Shown: positions 44,221-51,999 of the stretch, piece by piece | Layout: every line of letters starts with the position of its first letter | Position numbering within the stretch: position 1 is the stretch's first letter | Assembly (NCBI GenBank): GCA_900758475.1 | Contig: CAAERQ010000009.1 | Location: 1 to 64,000, forward strand | DNA: 64,000 bases | DNA from: an uncultured Collinsella sp. | GTDB taxonomy: Bacteria > Actinomycetota > Coriobacteriia > Coriobacteriales > Coriobacteriaceae | Direction of reading: 5' to 3' | The notes under the pieces: model-generated | What the model saw: the letters and a program-made list of their open reading frames with translations, nothing else | Told to the model about the DNA's origin: nothing | The model's database searches: none | Translations under genes and position numbers: made by a program

Positions 44221-44595
44221 ATGGAGTACATGCACGTAAACGTACACGGCGGCGGCAACAAGCCCGACGCCTTGGAGGAGTTCGCCACCGCCCTCGTCGC
44301 CATCGCCGATCGCGACGGAGACGAGATCAAGGCGCTGGGCGTGAAGCCCGCCTGCCTGCGCGGCGTCGCCTACGGTCTGCTGTGCCACGAGAAGATCGAG
44401 GAGCTGTGCGTCATGAACAAGTACTTCGGCGCCGACGAGGAGCTGCGAATTGCGAAGAAACTCGTCGCGATGGTCGCGCGCACGGAGCGAATCTACAAGG
44501 AGGACGGCCTGCGCGGGCTTATCGCCGACTTTGCGGGCCGCGTGGACGTCGAGAAAGTTGAGGTCAAGGACGGAAAGGTGACCATCAATGGCTAA
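44221..44595 (+). CDS. phage protein of unknown function
   Basis: A 124-aa soluble helical protein (DALEEFATALVAIADRDGDE) with a C-terminal VDVEKVEVKDGKVTING. The stop overlaps the next gene by 8 nt. It is always tempting to link such a gene with Bet-type recombination by position, but there is no motif. Confidence 0.55.
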   Translation: MEYMHVNVHGGGNKPDALEEFATALVAIADRDGDEIKALGVKPACLRGVAYGLLCHEKIEELCVMNKYFGADEELRIAKKLVAMVARTERIYKEDGLRGLIADFAGRVDVEKVEVKDGKVTING

Positions 44596-45487
44596 CGAGA
44601 TCATCGAGTTCAAGGACGATGCGGGCATGCCCGTCAAGTTCACCTCGCAGGACATCCGCGAGCGCCTGTGCCCGAACGCCACCGACAGCGAGCTGGCGCT
44701 TTGCGTGGAGCTTTGCAACCGCCAGCACCTGAACCCGTTCACCAAGGAGGTGTACCTGGTCAAGTACGGCAGCGCCCCGGCGAGCATCATCACTTCCTAC
44801 CAGGTGTTCAACCGCCGCGCGAACAGGCAGCCCAACTACGGCGGCATCGAGAGCGGCGTCGTGGTGCTCCGCGACGGCGAGGTCGTCAAGAAGAAGGGCT
44901 CCGCCGTCTACAAGATGATCGGGGAGCAGCTCATCGGCGGCTGGGCAGAGGTCGCGTTCACCGACGGCAAGAAGCCCGCATACGTCGAGCTGGCGCTCAC
45001 CGACTATAGCACCGGCAAGAGCAACTGGGCGAAGATGCCGGGCGTCATGATCGAGAAGTGCGCCAAGGCCGGCGCGTGGCGTCTGGCCTACCCCGACGAG
45101 TTCGGCGGGATGTACACGGGCGAGGAGATGGACCAGAAGGTCGCGCAGGACATGCGCGCAGGTTCTCAGACCGTCGAGGCCGAGAGCGTCGAGCCCGTGG
45201 CCGACCTGCAGCCCGTGCGCGACCTGTTCAAGCCGTTCATGGCAGCGACTGGGCTCGACAGCGCCGGGGCCATGGCCGCCATCTGCGCCGCTGTGGGCTG
45301 CTCGTCGGGCTCCATGCACGACATGACGGTCATGCAGGCGCGCCGCGCGGCCTCGTGGATGGAGGAGGAGATCGCGGCCCGCAAGTCGCAGCCCGAGCCC
45401 GCCGCCCCCGAGCCGGAGCCCGCGCCCGTCTATGAGCCCGCGCCCGCCGAGTATGCGACCGACGACGACCTGCTGGGAGGCTTCTAA
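44588..45487 (+). CDS. bet: Bet-type single-strand annealing protein (Red-beta/RecT superfamily)
   Basis: A 299-aa DNA annealing protein. CVELCNRQHLNPFTKEVYLV, ASIITSYQVFNRRANRQPNY and MPGVMIEKCAKAGAWRLAYP are hallmarks of the phage recombination protein Bet family. It pairs single strands during phage recombination. The C-terminal 70 residues are Pro/Glu-rich and end in DDDLLGGF, an acidic hydrophobic tail like that of SSB-interacting partners. Start overlaps the previous gene. Confidence 0.93.
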   Translation: MANEIIEFKDDAGMPVKFTSQDIRERLCPNATDSELALCVELCNRQHLNPFTKEVYLVKYGSAPASIITSYQVFNRRANRQPNYGGIESGVVVLRDGEVVKKKGSAVYKMIGEQLIGGWAEVAFTDGKKPAYVELALTDYSTGKSNWAKMPGVMIEKCAKAGAWRLAYPDEFGGMYTGEEMDQKVAQDMRAGSQTVEAESVEPVADLQPVRDLFKPFMAATGLDSAGAMAAICAAVGCSSGSMHDMTVMQARRAASWMEEEIAARKSQPEPAAPEPEPAPVYEPAPAEYATDDDLLGGF

Positions 45488-46473
45488 TGGCAGACGAGGT
45501 TTTGGCGGTCGAGGCCGTGCCGCTCGAGGAGGACTTCGACACGCTGGTGGCGTCGCTCGCCATCGACGACACGCTCGAGGACAAGCTGGCGAAGCTCAAG
45601 AAGAACGTGGACGAGAAGCTGGCGGACTACGTGGACGTCAAGCACATCGAGAAGGACGAGGACTTCAAGGCGGCGAAGAAGTACCGCGCGGCGGTCAACG
45701 ACGTAAAGAAGCCCATCGAGGCGCAGCGCAAGGCCGCGAAGAAGAAGTACAGCGACCTGCTCAAGACGTTCGACAAGACCATCGGCGAGATCACGGCGCC
45801 CATCGACGCGCTCTCCGATGAGTACAAGGCCGAAATCGACCGATACGACGGCGAGTGCAGGGCCCGGCGCCTCGCCGCGCTCAGCGGCCACTACTACGAC
45901 CTCGCGGGCGAGATGGGGCCGCTGGTGCCCTACGAGCGCATCGCTGACGACAGGTGGCTCAACGCGAGCTTCGGCGAGGTCAAGGCCAAGAACATCATCG
46001 AGCGCCGCGTGGGCGAGCTGCTGCACCAGTTCAAGTTCGTCACCGGCCTCGACTACGCGGACGAGTCCGAGAAGGCATGGGCCGTGGCGTGGTGGACGAG
46101 GACGCTACCGACGGACTCGGGCGAGGTGGCGGCAGCAGTCGCCGCGCACCGCGAGGAGGCGGCCAAGGCCGCCGCGCTCGTGTCGACCTACGAGCAGGCG
46201 ACGGCGCCCGCACCGGAGCCCGAGCCGGAGCCCGCGCCGCTGCCGCCCGACCCCGAGCCGATGCCCGTCGAGGAACCTGAGCCGCCCTTGGGCGTGCCGA
46301 GGTGTGTGCGGGTGGTCCCGTCGCGCCCCGAGCCGGATGTGGCCGAGGATGCGGCCCCAGCACCGCAGAGGGGCTACCGCGTGGTCATCGAGTGCGCCAC
46401 GGCGGACGAGCTGCGTCGCGTGAGGGCCGTCATGGTCGACAACGACATTCACGGATACGTCGAGAGGATGTAG
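45487..46473 (+). CDS. DUF1351 family protein
   Basis: A 328-aa helical protein with a Lys/Glu-rich coiled coil (about residues 35-120) and the DUF1351 pattern (KKYRAAVNDVKKPIEAQRKA; IGEITAPIDALSDEYKAEI). Family members are common next to RecT/Bet genes in phages of Gram-positive bacteria; a function has not been settled. A Pro/Glu-rich linker precedes a short C-terminal alpha-beta element (YRVVIECATADELRRVRAVM). TAATG overlap with bet. Confidence 0.85.
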   Translation: MADEVLAVEAVPLEEDFDTLVASLAIDDTLEDKLAKLKKNVDEKLADYVDVKHIEKDEDFKAAKKYRAAVNDVKKPIEAQRKAAKKKYSDLLKTFDKTIGEITAPIDALSDEYKAEIDRYDGECRARRLAALSGHYYDLAGEMGPLVPYERIADDRWLNASFGEVKAKNIIERRVGELLHQFKFVTGLDYADESEKAWAVAWWTRTLPTDSGEVAAAVAAHREEAAKAAALVSTYEQATAPAPEPEPEPAPLPPDPEPMPVEEPEPPLGVPRCVRVVPSRPEPDVAEDAAPAPQRGYRVVIECATADELRRVRAVMVDNDIHGYVERM

Positions 46474-46476
46474 GAC

Positions 46477-46818
46477 ATGGGAGAGAGCAAACTGCCGCCG
46501 ACACGAACGCCAGAGCAGCGCAAGGAGGCGATGGCCAAGGCCATCCACACGCGCCGCGACCGCGCCGCGTTCAAGGCGGCGTGCAAGGCGGGGAACATCC
46601 CGCCCGAGGTCGCCATCGAGGCACCCATCGCGGCAAAGCTCAAGGTCGAGGAGTTCGCCCGCTCGTTCCCGGGCATCGGCCCGGTCACGGCGCAGAAGAT
46701 CGTCGAGGCGTGCCATATCCGCGACGGCCGCCGCGTGAGCGGCCTGGGCTACATGCAGGGGCCGCGCCTCGTCGAGGCAATCAAGAGCCACATGACCGCG
46801 AAGGAGGACGGGCAGTGA
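46477..46818 (+). CDS. phage homologue of actinobacterial integration host factor (mIHF-like)
   Basis: A 113-aa basic protein. LPPTRTPEQRKEAMAKA, then a charged helix, then FPGIGPVTAQKIVE (PGIG 65-68) and RRVSGLG (85-91) with Gln94 reproduce the layout of mycobacterial IHF: a long helix plus a helix-two-turn-helix with an RRVRGLG motif. mIHF is an essential host nucleoid protein and cofactor of L5 integration. Here the gene is within the phage replication-recombination operon, between DUF1351 and ssb, with a GTGA overlap to ssb. Confidence 0.8.
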   Translation: MGESKLPPTRTPEQRKEAMAKAIHTRRDRAAFKAACKAGNIPPEVAIEAPIAAKLKVEEFARSFPGIGPVTAQKIVEACHIRDGRRVSGLGYMQGPRLVEAIKSHMTAKEDGQ

Positions 46819-47291
46819 GCATCAACCGAGTGAACATCAGCGGCAACCTGACCCGCGACCCCGAGCTGCGCGTCACCGCCGGCGGCACGCAGGTCCTGTC
46901 CTTTGGCGTGGCGGTAAACGACCGCCGCCGCAACGCGCAGACGGGCGAGTGGGAGGACTATCCCAACTTCGTCGACTGCACCATGTTCGGCAACCGCGCC
47001 GAGGCCGTTGGCCGTTTCCTCGCCAAGGGGATGAAGGTCGCGATCGAGGGCAAGCTGCGCTACAGCTCTTGGGAGCGCGACGGCCAGAAGCGCTCGAAGC
47101 TCGAGGTTATCGTCGACGAGATCGAGGTCATGGTGCGCCGTGAGGGGCAGACGCAGGCCCAGCCGCAGCAGAGCCTCGCGGACACGGTGCCCGTGCAGCC
47201 ACAGGCGCAGGCCGCGCCGCAGTGGAGCGCCCAGCAGGCCTACGCCGCGGTCCCGCAGCCCGAGTTCTACGACGAGGACGTGCCGTTCTGA
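46815..47291 (+). CDS. ssb: single-stranded DNA-binding protein
   Basis: A 158-aa SSB with an OB fold in residues 1-105 (NRVNISGNLTRDPELRVTAG; NFVDCTMFGNRAEAV), a Gln/Ala/Pro-rich linker and the acidic tip YDEDVPF that recruits partner proteins. Phage-encoded by context. It begins at a GTG overlapping the previous stop codon. Confidence 0.94.
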   Translation: MSINRVNISGNLTRDPELRVTAGGTQVLSFGVAVNDRRRNAQTGEWEDYPNFVDCTMFGNRAEAVGRFLAKGMKVAIEGKLRYSSWERDGQKRSKLEVIVDEIEVMVRREGQTQAQPQQSLADTVPVQPQAQAAPQWSAQQAYAAVPQPEFYDEDVPF

Positions 47292-47401
47292 TGAGGCGCG
47301 TACCCGACATCATCCGCGACCACTGGGAGGCGGCCCTTTTCGCCGCCTCCTTCTCCGCGGGGTTCCTGTTCTTCTCTTCGCTTCTATGGGGGTGGTTCTG
47401 A
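47291..47401 (+). CDS. 36-aa membrane peptide
   Basis: MRRVPDIIRDHWEAALF leads into a hydrophobic helix rich in Phe and Ser (AGFLFFSSLLWGWF). Both ends overlap the neighbouring genes by one base (TGATG). Function unknown; it belongs to the set of micropeptides in this operon. Confidence 0.45.
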   Translation: MRRVPDIIRDHWEAALFAASFSAGFLFFSSLLWGWF

Positions 47402-48273
47402 TGGCGAGCAAGTTCACGTGGTTCCCGACGCTCACCAAATCGCTTGAGAAAATGCCGGAGGGGCCGCGCGGCAAGATGCTTTGGATGCTCGTTCAATACG
47501 GGACAGACGGCATAGAGCCGGATTTTGGCGACGATTGGCAGTCCGAAGCGCTCTTCACGAGCCTCCGCAACGACATCGACAACAGCCTCGCCGCGCGCAA
47601 CAAGAACAATGGCGGCAGGCCGCGCAAGGACGCCAAGGCCGAAACGGGGGTTTCGGACAGTACGGAAACCTCGGAAACGGGGGTTTCGGAAAACGGAAAC
47701 GGGGGTTTCGGGGTTTCTGAAACTGCCGAAACGGGGGTTTCGGAACCTGAAAACCCCTCCTTATATACCAATCCATACCAGTCCATACCAAGCCAGGCCA
47801 TTCCAGTGCAGGGCAGTGCGGACGCGTGCGCCGCGCCCGAGGGCTTCGAGCCGCCGACCGCCGAGGAGGTCGCCGCGTACTTCGGGGCCAACTGCCTGAA
47901 CGGCGACCCGCAGGCGTTCTTCGACTTCTACGCGTCGCAGGGCTGGCGCAAGTCCAACGGCATGCCGATTTCGGACTGGCAGCCGCAGGCCCGGCAGTGG
48001 CACCGCCGCCAGCGCGAGCTCGACGCCGAGGCCCGGAGCCGCGGCAAGCCCACTGCCTCGGAGGTCGAGACCGCCACGTTCAGGCCCACGAGGACGCCCG
48101 AGGAGGCGCTGGCCGAGCAGGAGCGCCGGTGGGCCGCCGAGCACCCGGGCATGGACCCGGCGAAGGTCGAGGCCCCGCGGGGCACGACCGCGGGCAGGGC
48201 CGAGTTCGGGCTGTACCAGGACGCGCGGAGGCTGCTGGCCGCCCGCGCCGCGTGCGAGAGGAGGGCGTCGTGA
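47401..48273 (+). CDS. phage replication organiser-like protein (DUF6291/DnaD-like layout)
   Basis: A 290-aa protein. The N-terminal region (residues 1-80) has ALFTSLRNDIDNSLAARNKN-type sequence and NGGRPRKD, as in phage DUF6291 proteins; the middle has a five-fold ETGVSE-like repeat with repeated DNA GGGGGTTTCGGA; the C-terminal PPTAEEVAAYF and FDFYASQGWRKSNGMPISDW resembles the end of phage replisome organisers. It probably helps load the host replicative helicase, though no helicase loader follows. ATG overlaps the previous stop. Confidence 0.65.
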   Translation: MASKFTWFPTLTKSLEKMPEGPRGKMLWMLVQYGTDGIEPDFGDDWQSEALFTSLRNDIDNSLAARNKNNGGRPRKDAKAETGVSDSTETSETGVSENGNGGFGVSETAETGVSEPENPSLYTNPYQSIPSQAIPVQGSADACAAPEGFEPPTAEEVAAYFGANCLNGDPQAFFDFYASQGWRKSNGMPISDWQPQARQWHRRQRELDAEARSRGKPTASEVETATFRPTRTPEEALAEQERRWAAEHPGMDPAKVEAPRGTTAGRAEFGLYQDARRLLAARAACERRAS

Positions 48274-48488
48274 ACCTCGAGAGGGACGGGGCGCCGGACA
48301 TCCCCGACGGCGCCGTGAGGTGCTGCGAGACGTGCGACCGCTGGGTGCCGGGCGACGGGTGCGGCATCTGCGCCCACCGGGCCGAGTCGGCCGTGCTGCC
48401 GCGCGGCGTGGACCTCGACGCGATGGCCGCGAGTATCACGCAGGGCGACCACTCCTGCGGGAGGTGGGAGCCGTGGCGCGGGCTGTGA
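48270..48488 (+). CDS. small Cys-rich protein, probable zinc ribbon
   Basis: A 72-aa protein with CCETCDRW and GCGICAH plus a later SCGRW, a four-cysteine pattern that suggests zinc binding. It starts at a GTG overlapping the previous stop. One of five small Cys-rich proteins in the prophage; function unknown. Confidence 0.55.
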   Translation: MNLERDGAPDIPDGAVRCCETCDRWVPGDGCGICAHRAESAVLPRGVDLDAMAASITQGDHSCGRWEPWRGL

Positions 48489-48871
48489 GGCCGTGCGAAG
48501 GACAGGCCGCGCTCGACCTGTTCGGGCCGCCGCGCAGGCGCCCCATCGACGAGAGCCTGCGCTGGCTCACGAGGGTCTGGGGCTGCCGCGAGGAGGACGT
48601 CATGCCGCACCTCAGGCGCCTCTACGCCGAGTTCGCGGCATGGGACGCCGACGAGAGGGCGAAGGTGCTCGTCGACTTCTACTGGCCGCGCCACAAGCCC
48701 GCGTTCGACGGGCTGACGCCGGAGCAGGTCGGGATGTACGACCGGACCATCGACTACCACACGGCATGGGACCGCTGCTGGGCGATCAGACGGGGCATGG
48801 ACCCGCGCGAGGCGCTCAGGGTCGTGTCGTGGGACTACGGAAACGACAGGCCGTCGAGGACGGCGGCCTAG
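48473..48871 (+). CDS. phage protein of unknown function
   Basis: A 132-aa helical, Arg/Asp/Trp-rich protein (SLRWLTRVWGCREEDV; FYWPRHKPAFDGL). The start is uncertain: GTG 48473 has GGGAGG 7 nt upstream, while GTG 48485 would give the stop-start overlap seen elsewhere. No domain is recognised. Confidence 0.55.
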   Translation: MARAVRPCEGQAALDLFGPPRRRPIDESLRWLTRVWGCREEDVMPHLRRLYAEFAAWDADERAKVLVDFYWPRHKPAFDGLTPEQVGMYDRTIDYHTAWDRCWAIRRGMDPREALRVVSWDYGNDRPSRTAA

Positions 48872-48883
48872 GAAGGAGGGGCC

Positions 48884-49075
48884 ATGAGCTCGAGATACGG
48901 AGAGTGGCCTGAGGGGGACCCGCGCCGCTGCGACGGGTGCAGGTTCGCGGAGCGCGTCGAGCGCGTGATGGCGGCGTCGGGCGACGTCCGCACCGTGTAC
49001 CGCTGCGCGAGGCGCCCGGAGTTCGTGCACCGCACGCAGGCGGAGGCACGCTGCAACTACTGGGAGGCGCGATGA
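48884..49075 (+). CDS. small Cys-containing protein
   Basis: A 63-aa protein with CDGCRFAERV, CARRPEFV and CNYWEAR; the four cysteines would fit one zinc. AAGGAGGGGCC lies before the ATG, and the stop overlaps the next gene (ATGA). Similar in style to the other Cys-rich early proteins. Confidence 0.55.
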   Translation: MSSRYGEWPEGDPRRCDGCRFAERVERVMAASGDVRTVYRCARRPEFVHRTQAEARCNYWEAR

Positions 49076-49377
49076 CGGTCGACGGTTACCTGCTGAACCT
49101 GCGGACGTTCCGCGAGGTCGAGGACAGCAAGGCGCAGGCCCTCAAGCCGCTCGAGGAGGCTGCCGAGGTGTTCGGCGCCTGGCAGGACTGCGACGACATG
49201 CGCCTCAGCCCGATCATGACGGCGCGCAGGGAGTACCGCCAGAGCCTTATCGACGAGTGCATGGACACAGTGCAGGCGACCGCCAACCTGCTGGCAGCCG
49301 TCGGCGCCACGCAGGGCGAGGTCGACGCCGCCATCCGGCGCATGGACGAGAGGAACTGTGAGAGAGGACGTCTGTGA
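49072..49377 (+). CDS. MazG-like nucleotide pyrophosphohydrolase-type protein
   Basis: A 101-aa all-helical protein. LKPLEEAAEVFGAW and LIDECMDTVQATANLL supply the ExxE...ExxD metal-binding pattern of the MazG/all-alpha NTP pyrophosphatase group. Such phage proteins may clean or adjust nucleotide pools. It overlaps both neighbours (ATGA before, TGATG after). Confidence 0.65.
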   Translation: MTVDGYLLNLRTFREVEDSKAQALKPLEEAAEVFGAWQDCDDMRLSPIMTARREYRQSLIDECMDTVQATANLLAAVGATQGEVDAAIRRMDERNCERGRL

Positions 49378-49685
49378 TGGAGACTTTGGAGCAGATCAAG
49401 GCGGATGCGGTCGAGGTGTTCTGCTACGACCGTGAGGTCAGGCCGCAGGACAGGGCGCACGCCTATCTGGGGAGGTACCGCGTCAAGCGCGGCTACAACG
49501 ACACGGCGATGCAGGTCGCGGTGACCGACATGATCGAGCGCGCCTACGAGGCGGGAAGGGCTGAGGTCGCCGGCGCGAACCTCGTGCAGAACCTGCGCCG
49601 CCAGCTGACGAGCATCGAGGCGACCGTCGGGGATGCCATCGACCTGCTCGACGAGAGCACTGGGGCGGTGGAGTGCGATGAGTGA
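49377..49685 (+). CDS. phage protein of unknown function
   Basis: A 102-aa helical protein (AMQVAVTDMIERAYEAGRAE; VGDAIDLLDESTGAVECDE). Start at the ATG that overlaps the preceding stop. No motif. Confidence 0.55.
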   Translation: METLEQIKADAVEVFCYDREVRPQDRAHAYLGRYRVKRGYNDTAMQVAVTDMIERAYEAGRAEVAGANLVQNLRRQLTSIEATVGDAIDLLDESTGAVECDE

Positions 49686-49983
49686 CTCGAGGGTCGGCGG
49701 CTACCCGATGGGGGTGACGGACGCCGCCATCGAGCGCCACTTCGGCGGCACCCGCGAGCCTAGGATGTGCGGGAACTGTAGGCACTTCTGCGGCAGCGAC
49801 ATCCACGTCGACTACGGCTACTGCCACCTCGGGTTCGAGCGCGCCTACGACGCGGAGGCGCCTGAGCGCAAGGAAGGGTTCTGGCGCCTGGCGAAGTGGG
49901 CTGTGGCGTGGCTCATGGAGAACCTGCTGTACTGCGAGGACGAGTGCGGCGAGTGCCGCGACTACGAGGAGTTTGGGCTATGA
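49678..49983 (+). CDS. Cys-rich phage protein
   Basis: A 101-aa protein with MCGNCRHFCG near residue 30, YCHLGFERAY, and CEDECGECRDYEE at the end, a pattern for one or two zinc sites. CGNCRHF is common in small phage and prophage zinc proteins. It overlaps both neighbours by a few bases. Confidence 0.6.
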   Translation: MSDSRVGGYPMGVTDAAIERHFGGTREPRMCGNCRHFCGSDIHVDYGYCHLGFERAYDAEAPERKEGFWRLAKWAVAWLMENLLYCEDECGECRDYEEFGL

Positions 49984-50384
49984 GTATCGAATTGCCGAAA
50001 GATGCCGAGGGACGAGAGATTCCGCTTGATACCGTTGCGCTGTTCAACCGTGACGGGAACGTATATAGCATCGTGCGCTGGACGTTCACCACGGACTTTG
50101 ATTTGAGTGACGGATGGTCGAACAAATGGCGTGCGATTACCGACCGTGGATTTGCACTCGATCCGGCACTCGTGTACCTCACCACGCCAGACACATGGGA
50201 GAAGCTGGAAGAGGACTTGGGCAGGGGCGCGGACGCGCTGAATTATGAAGCCTGCGCCTATTTTGGCAAAAGCGCGTGCGACTGCTCATCGTGCGTCGCC
50301 GACAAAGGCGAAACCTGCGAAAGGGTTGCCATGCGCGACATCGCCGACCGCATCCGCAAGCTGAGGGGTGAGGGCGATGCCTAG
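49980..50384 (+). CDS. phage protein of unknown function
   Basis: A 134-aa protein: an N-terminal beta-rich part (VALFNRDGNVYSIVRWTF) and a C-terminal helical part with ACDCSSCVADKGETCERVA. The codon use from here to about 51460 is less GC-biased than in the genes before, which suggests a separate origin for this block. No family is recognised. Confidence 0.55.
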   Translation: MSIELPKDAEGREIPLDTVALFNRDGNVYSIVRWTFTTDFDLSDGWSNKWRAITDRGFALDPALVYLTTPDTWEKLEEDLGRGADALNYEACAYFGKSACDCSSCVADKGETCERVAMRDIADRIRKLRGEGDA

Positions 50385-50577
50385 CGATTGTCCCTACTGC
50401 GGAAAGCCGCATTTCAACTTCGGCGATGACGAAGAGGGAGTCGAGATGTGGATAAATGAGCCAAATGACGGCGAGTATGTCATTGTTGCCGACCCGCCGT
50501 TCGCATGGAGCACCCCGATTAACTTCTGCCCGTTCTGCGGGCGCAAGCTGGAGAAGGTGAGGACTGATGTTGACTAG
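50377..50577 (+). CDS. zinc-ribbon phage protein
   Basis: A 66-aa protein with CPYCGKPHF at the N-terminus and CPFCGRKLE at the C-terminus, a plain two-CxxC zinc ribbon often seen in phage Lar-like or DUF-type small proteins. GGGGTGAGGG lies before the ATG. It overlaps both neighbours. Confidence 0.6.
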   Translation: MPSDCPYCGKPHFNFGDDEEGVEMWINEPNDGEYVIVADPPFAWSTPINFCPFCGRKLEKVRTDVD

Positions 50578-50890
50578 CGACCTTGTGCCGTGCTTCGTCC
50601 AGTCGTTCAAGACGGACTCAAAGACCGGCTACGAGAAAGCACTGCTCGTCGGCGTTTTCGACAAGACGACCACCGATCTCGACTGCTGCATATCCTCGAG
50701 CAGCAGGGATACGGGTAAAACCTGTCAGCCGGTTGCCGTGGTCATGCAAGAGGATGGCCGGCTGCGTGAGGTGAACGTATCGAATGTCATCATCGACGAC
50801 TCATATGAAGTGTTCGACATGTACTCGTGGACGTTCAACGAGAACGACATAACCGAGCAGCTCGGGTTCCAGCGCAAGGAGGACGAATGA
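50567..50890 (+). CDS. phage protein of unknown function
   Basis: A 107-aa soluble protein with beta-like segments (KALLVGVFDKTTTDLDCCI; SNVIIDDSYEVFDMYSW). No recognisable motif. It overlaps the zinc-ribbon gene and the DUF3850 gene. Confidence 0.55.
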   Translation: MLTSDLVPCFVQSFKTDSKTGYEKALLVGVFDKTTTDLDCCISSSSRDTGKTCQPVAVVMQEDGRLREVNVSNVIIDDSYEVFDMYSWTFNENDITEQLGFQRKEDE

Positions 50891-51162
50891 CAACGCACCG
50901 ACTCAAGATCTTTGTCAAATACGCCGACGCAATCATGAGTGGGGCCAAGACATTCGAGATTCGCAAGAACGACCGGGATTACGAGGTCGGCGACAGTATT
51001 GTGTTTAACGTCGTCGCGGACGACTGCCATTCCTTCGAAGAGGCAGTAAGGCACCCGCTCAACGGGGCGACCTATCGAATCGACTACATCCTCGATGACT
51101 TCGAGGGCCTCGCCCAGAAGTACGTGGCGCTGGCCATATCCAAGGAGGACGAGAGAGCTTGA
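50887..51162 (+). CDS. DUF3850 (ASCH-like) protein
   Basis: A 91-aa protein. THRLKIFVKYADAIMSGAKT and FEIRKNDRDYEVGDSI follow the DUF3850 pattern of small ASCH-related, RNA-binding-like folds common in phages. Function not established. Start by ATGA overlap. A further open stretch (ELDVWEKNIARTVERR) follows the stop to 51238 in another frame without a start codon; it may be a remnant. Confidence 0.75.
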   Translation: MTTHRLKIFVKYADAIMSGAKTFEIRKNDRDYEVGDSIVFNVVADDCHSFEEAVRHPLNGATYRIDYILDDFEGLAQKYVALAISKEDERA

Positions 51163-51224
51163 CGTTTGGGAGAAGAACATCGCGAGAACCGTCGAGCGGC
51201 GCATAGAGGAGGCGGGGGTTGCAG

Positions 51225-51461
51225 ATGATTACCGATGAGGAGAGGCGCGAGGCCGTCGAGTTCCTGCGCTCAGGCAAGTGCCTATACTTTGACGAGCACC
51301 GGAAAACGGAGCTCGACTGCAACCAGTGCATGAAGGTGAGCACGATGCTTTTCGGCCACTACGATGCGCTTTGCGGGTTGGACAGCTGCGGGACCGATGC
51401 GTGGCAAAGACTTGCCGACCTCATCGACCGCCCGAGCGAGAATATCGAGCGTCCTCGGTGA
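51225..51461 (+). CDS. phage protein of unknown function
   Basis: A 78-aa protein beginning ITDEERREAVEFLRSGKC, with LDCNQCMK and LCGLDSCGTDAWQRLADLI. Its opening matches a common small phage protein style (TDEERREVA), but the function is unknown. GAGGAGGCGGGGG precedes the ATG. Confidence 0.55.
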   Translation: MITDEERREAVEFLRSGKCLYFDEHRKTELDCNQCMKVSTMLFGHYDALCGLDSCGTDAWQRLADLIDRPSENIERPR

Positions 51462-51521
51462 GTTGGTCTCCGGCGCTTGATAAGGTTCTGCCGTGGCGGG
51501 CGAGCTTTGGGGGGTATGCGA

Positions 51522-51950
51522 ATGGCGTGTAGGCAACCTGTAGGAGATGGGCCAAAAGGCCCATCCACAAAGTCAGCACATCCGTTGAGGGACGAGTGGG
51601 CGCTCCGGAAGGGGCGCTCCTCTTACGTCCTGTGGACGGACGAGATGATAAGGCGGATGCAGGCGCACCCGGAGCGGACGGCGGCGGAGATCGCGGCGGA
51701 GCTGAGGGTGACGCCGAGCGCCGTGAGGCACGCGCGGCAGCGGTACGGGCGCTTTTCGACCGGAACGGATGGACTGTGCATCGTGTGCGACGCGCGGCCC
51801 GTGTTCGACACGTCGGCGCAGGCGAAGAAGTGGAGGCTGTGCAAGGGGTGCTATCTGGCGGAGCGGAAGAGGCGGCTCGAGGAAGAGGCGGAGAGCAACC
51901 GCATACGACAGGTCGCGCACAGACGGCAGAAGCTGGACGGAGACGTTTGA
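51522..51950 (+). CDS. HTH and zinc-ribbon protein upstream of terminase
   Basis: A 142-aa basic protein. WTDEMIRRMQAHPERTAAEI and RVTPSAVRHARQRYG form a helix-turn-helix; CIVCDARPVF and CKGCYLAERKRR form a zinc ribbon. It may regulate late genes or be a small packaging accessory. The start is the ATG 7 nt after GGGGG; an ATG two codons earlier is possible. Just after its stop, another frame reads SWTETFERLAEAIGIKSTKV before a TAG, so a frameshift near 51925 may have cut the natural C-terminus. Confidence 0.55.
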   Translation: MACRQPVGDGPKGPSTKSAHPLRDEWALRKGRSSYVLWTDEMIRRMQAHPERTAAEIAAELRVTPSAVRHARQRYGRFSTGTDGLCIVCDARPVFDTSAQAKKWRLCKGCYLAERKRRLEEEAESNRIRQVAHRRQKLDGDV

Positions 51951-51999
51951 GAGGCTGGCCGAGGCAATCGGAATCAAGTCGACCAAGGTCGAGTAGCCG

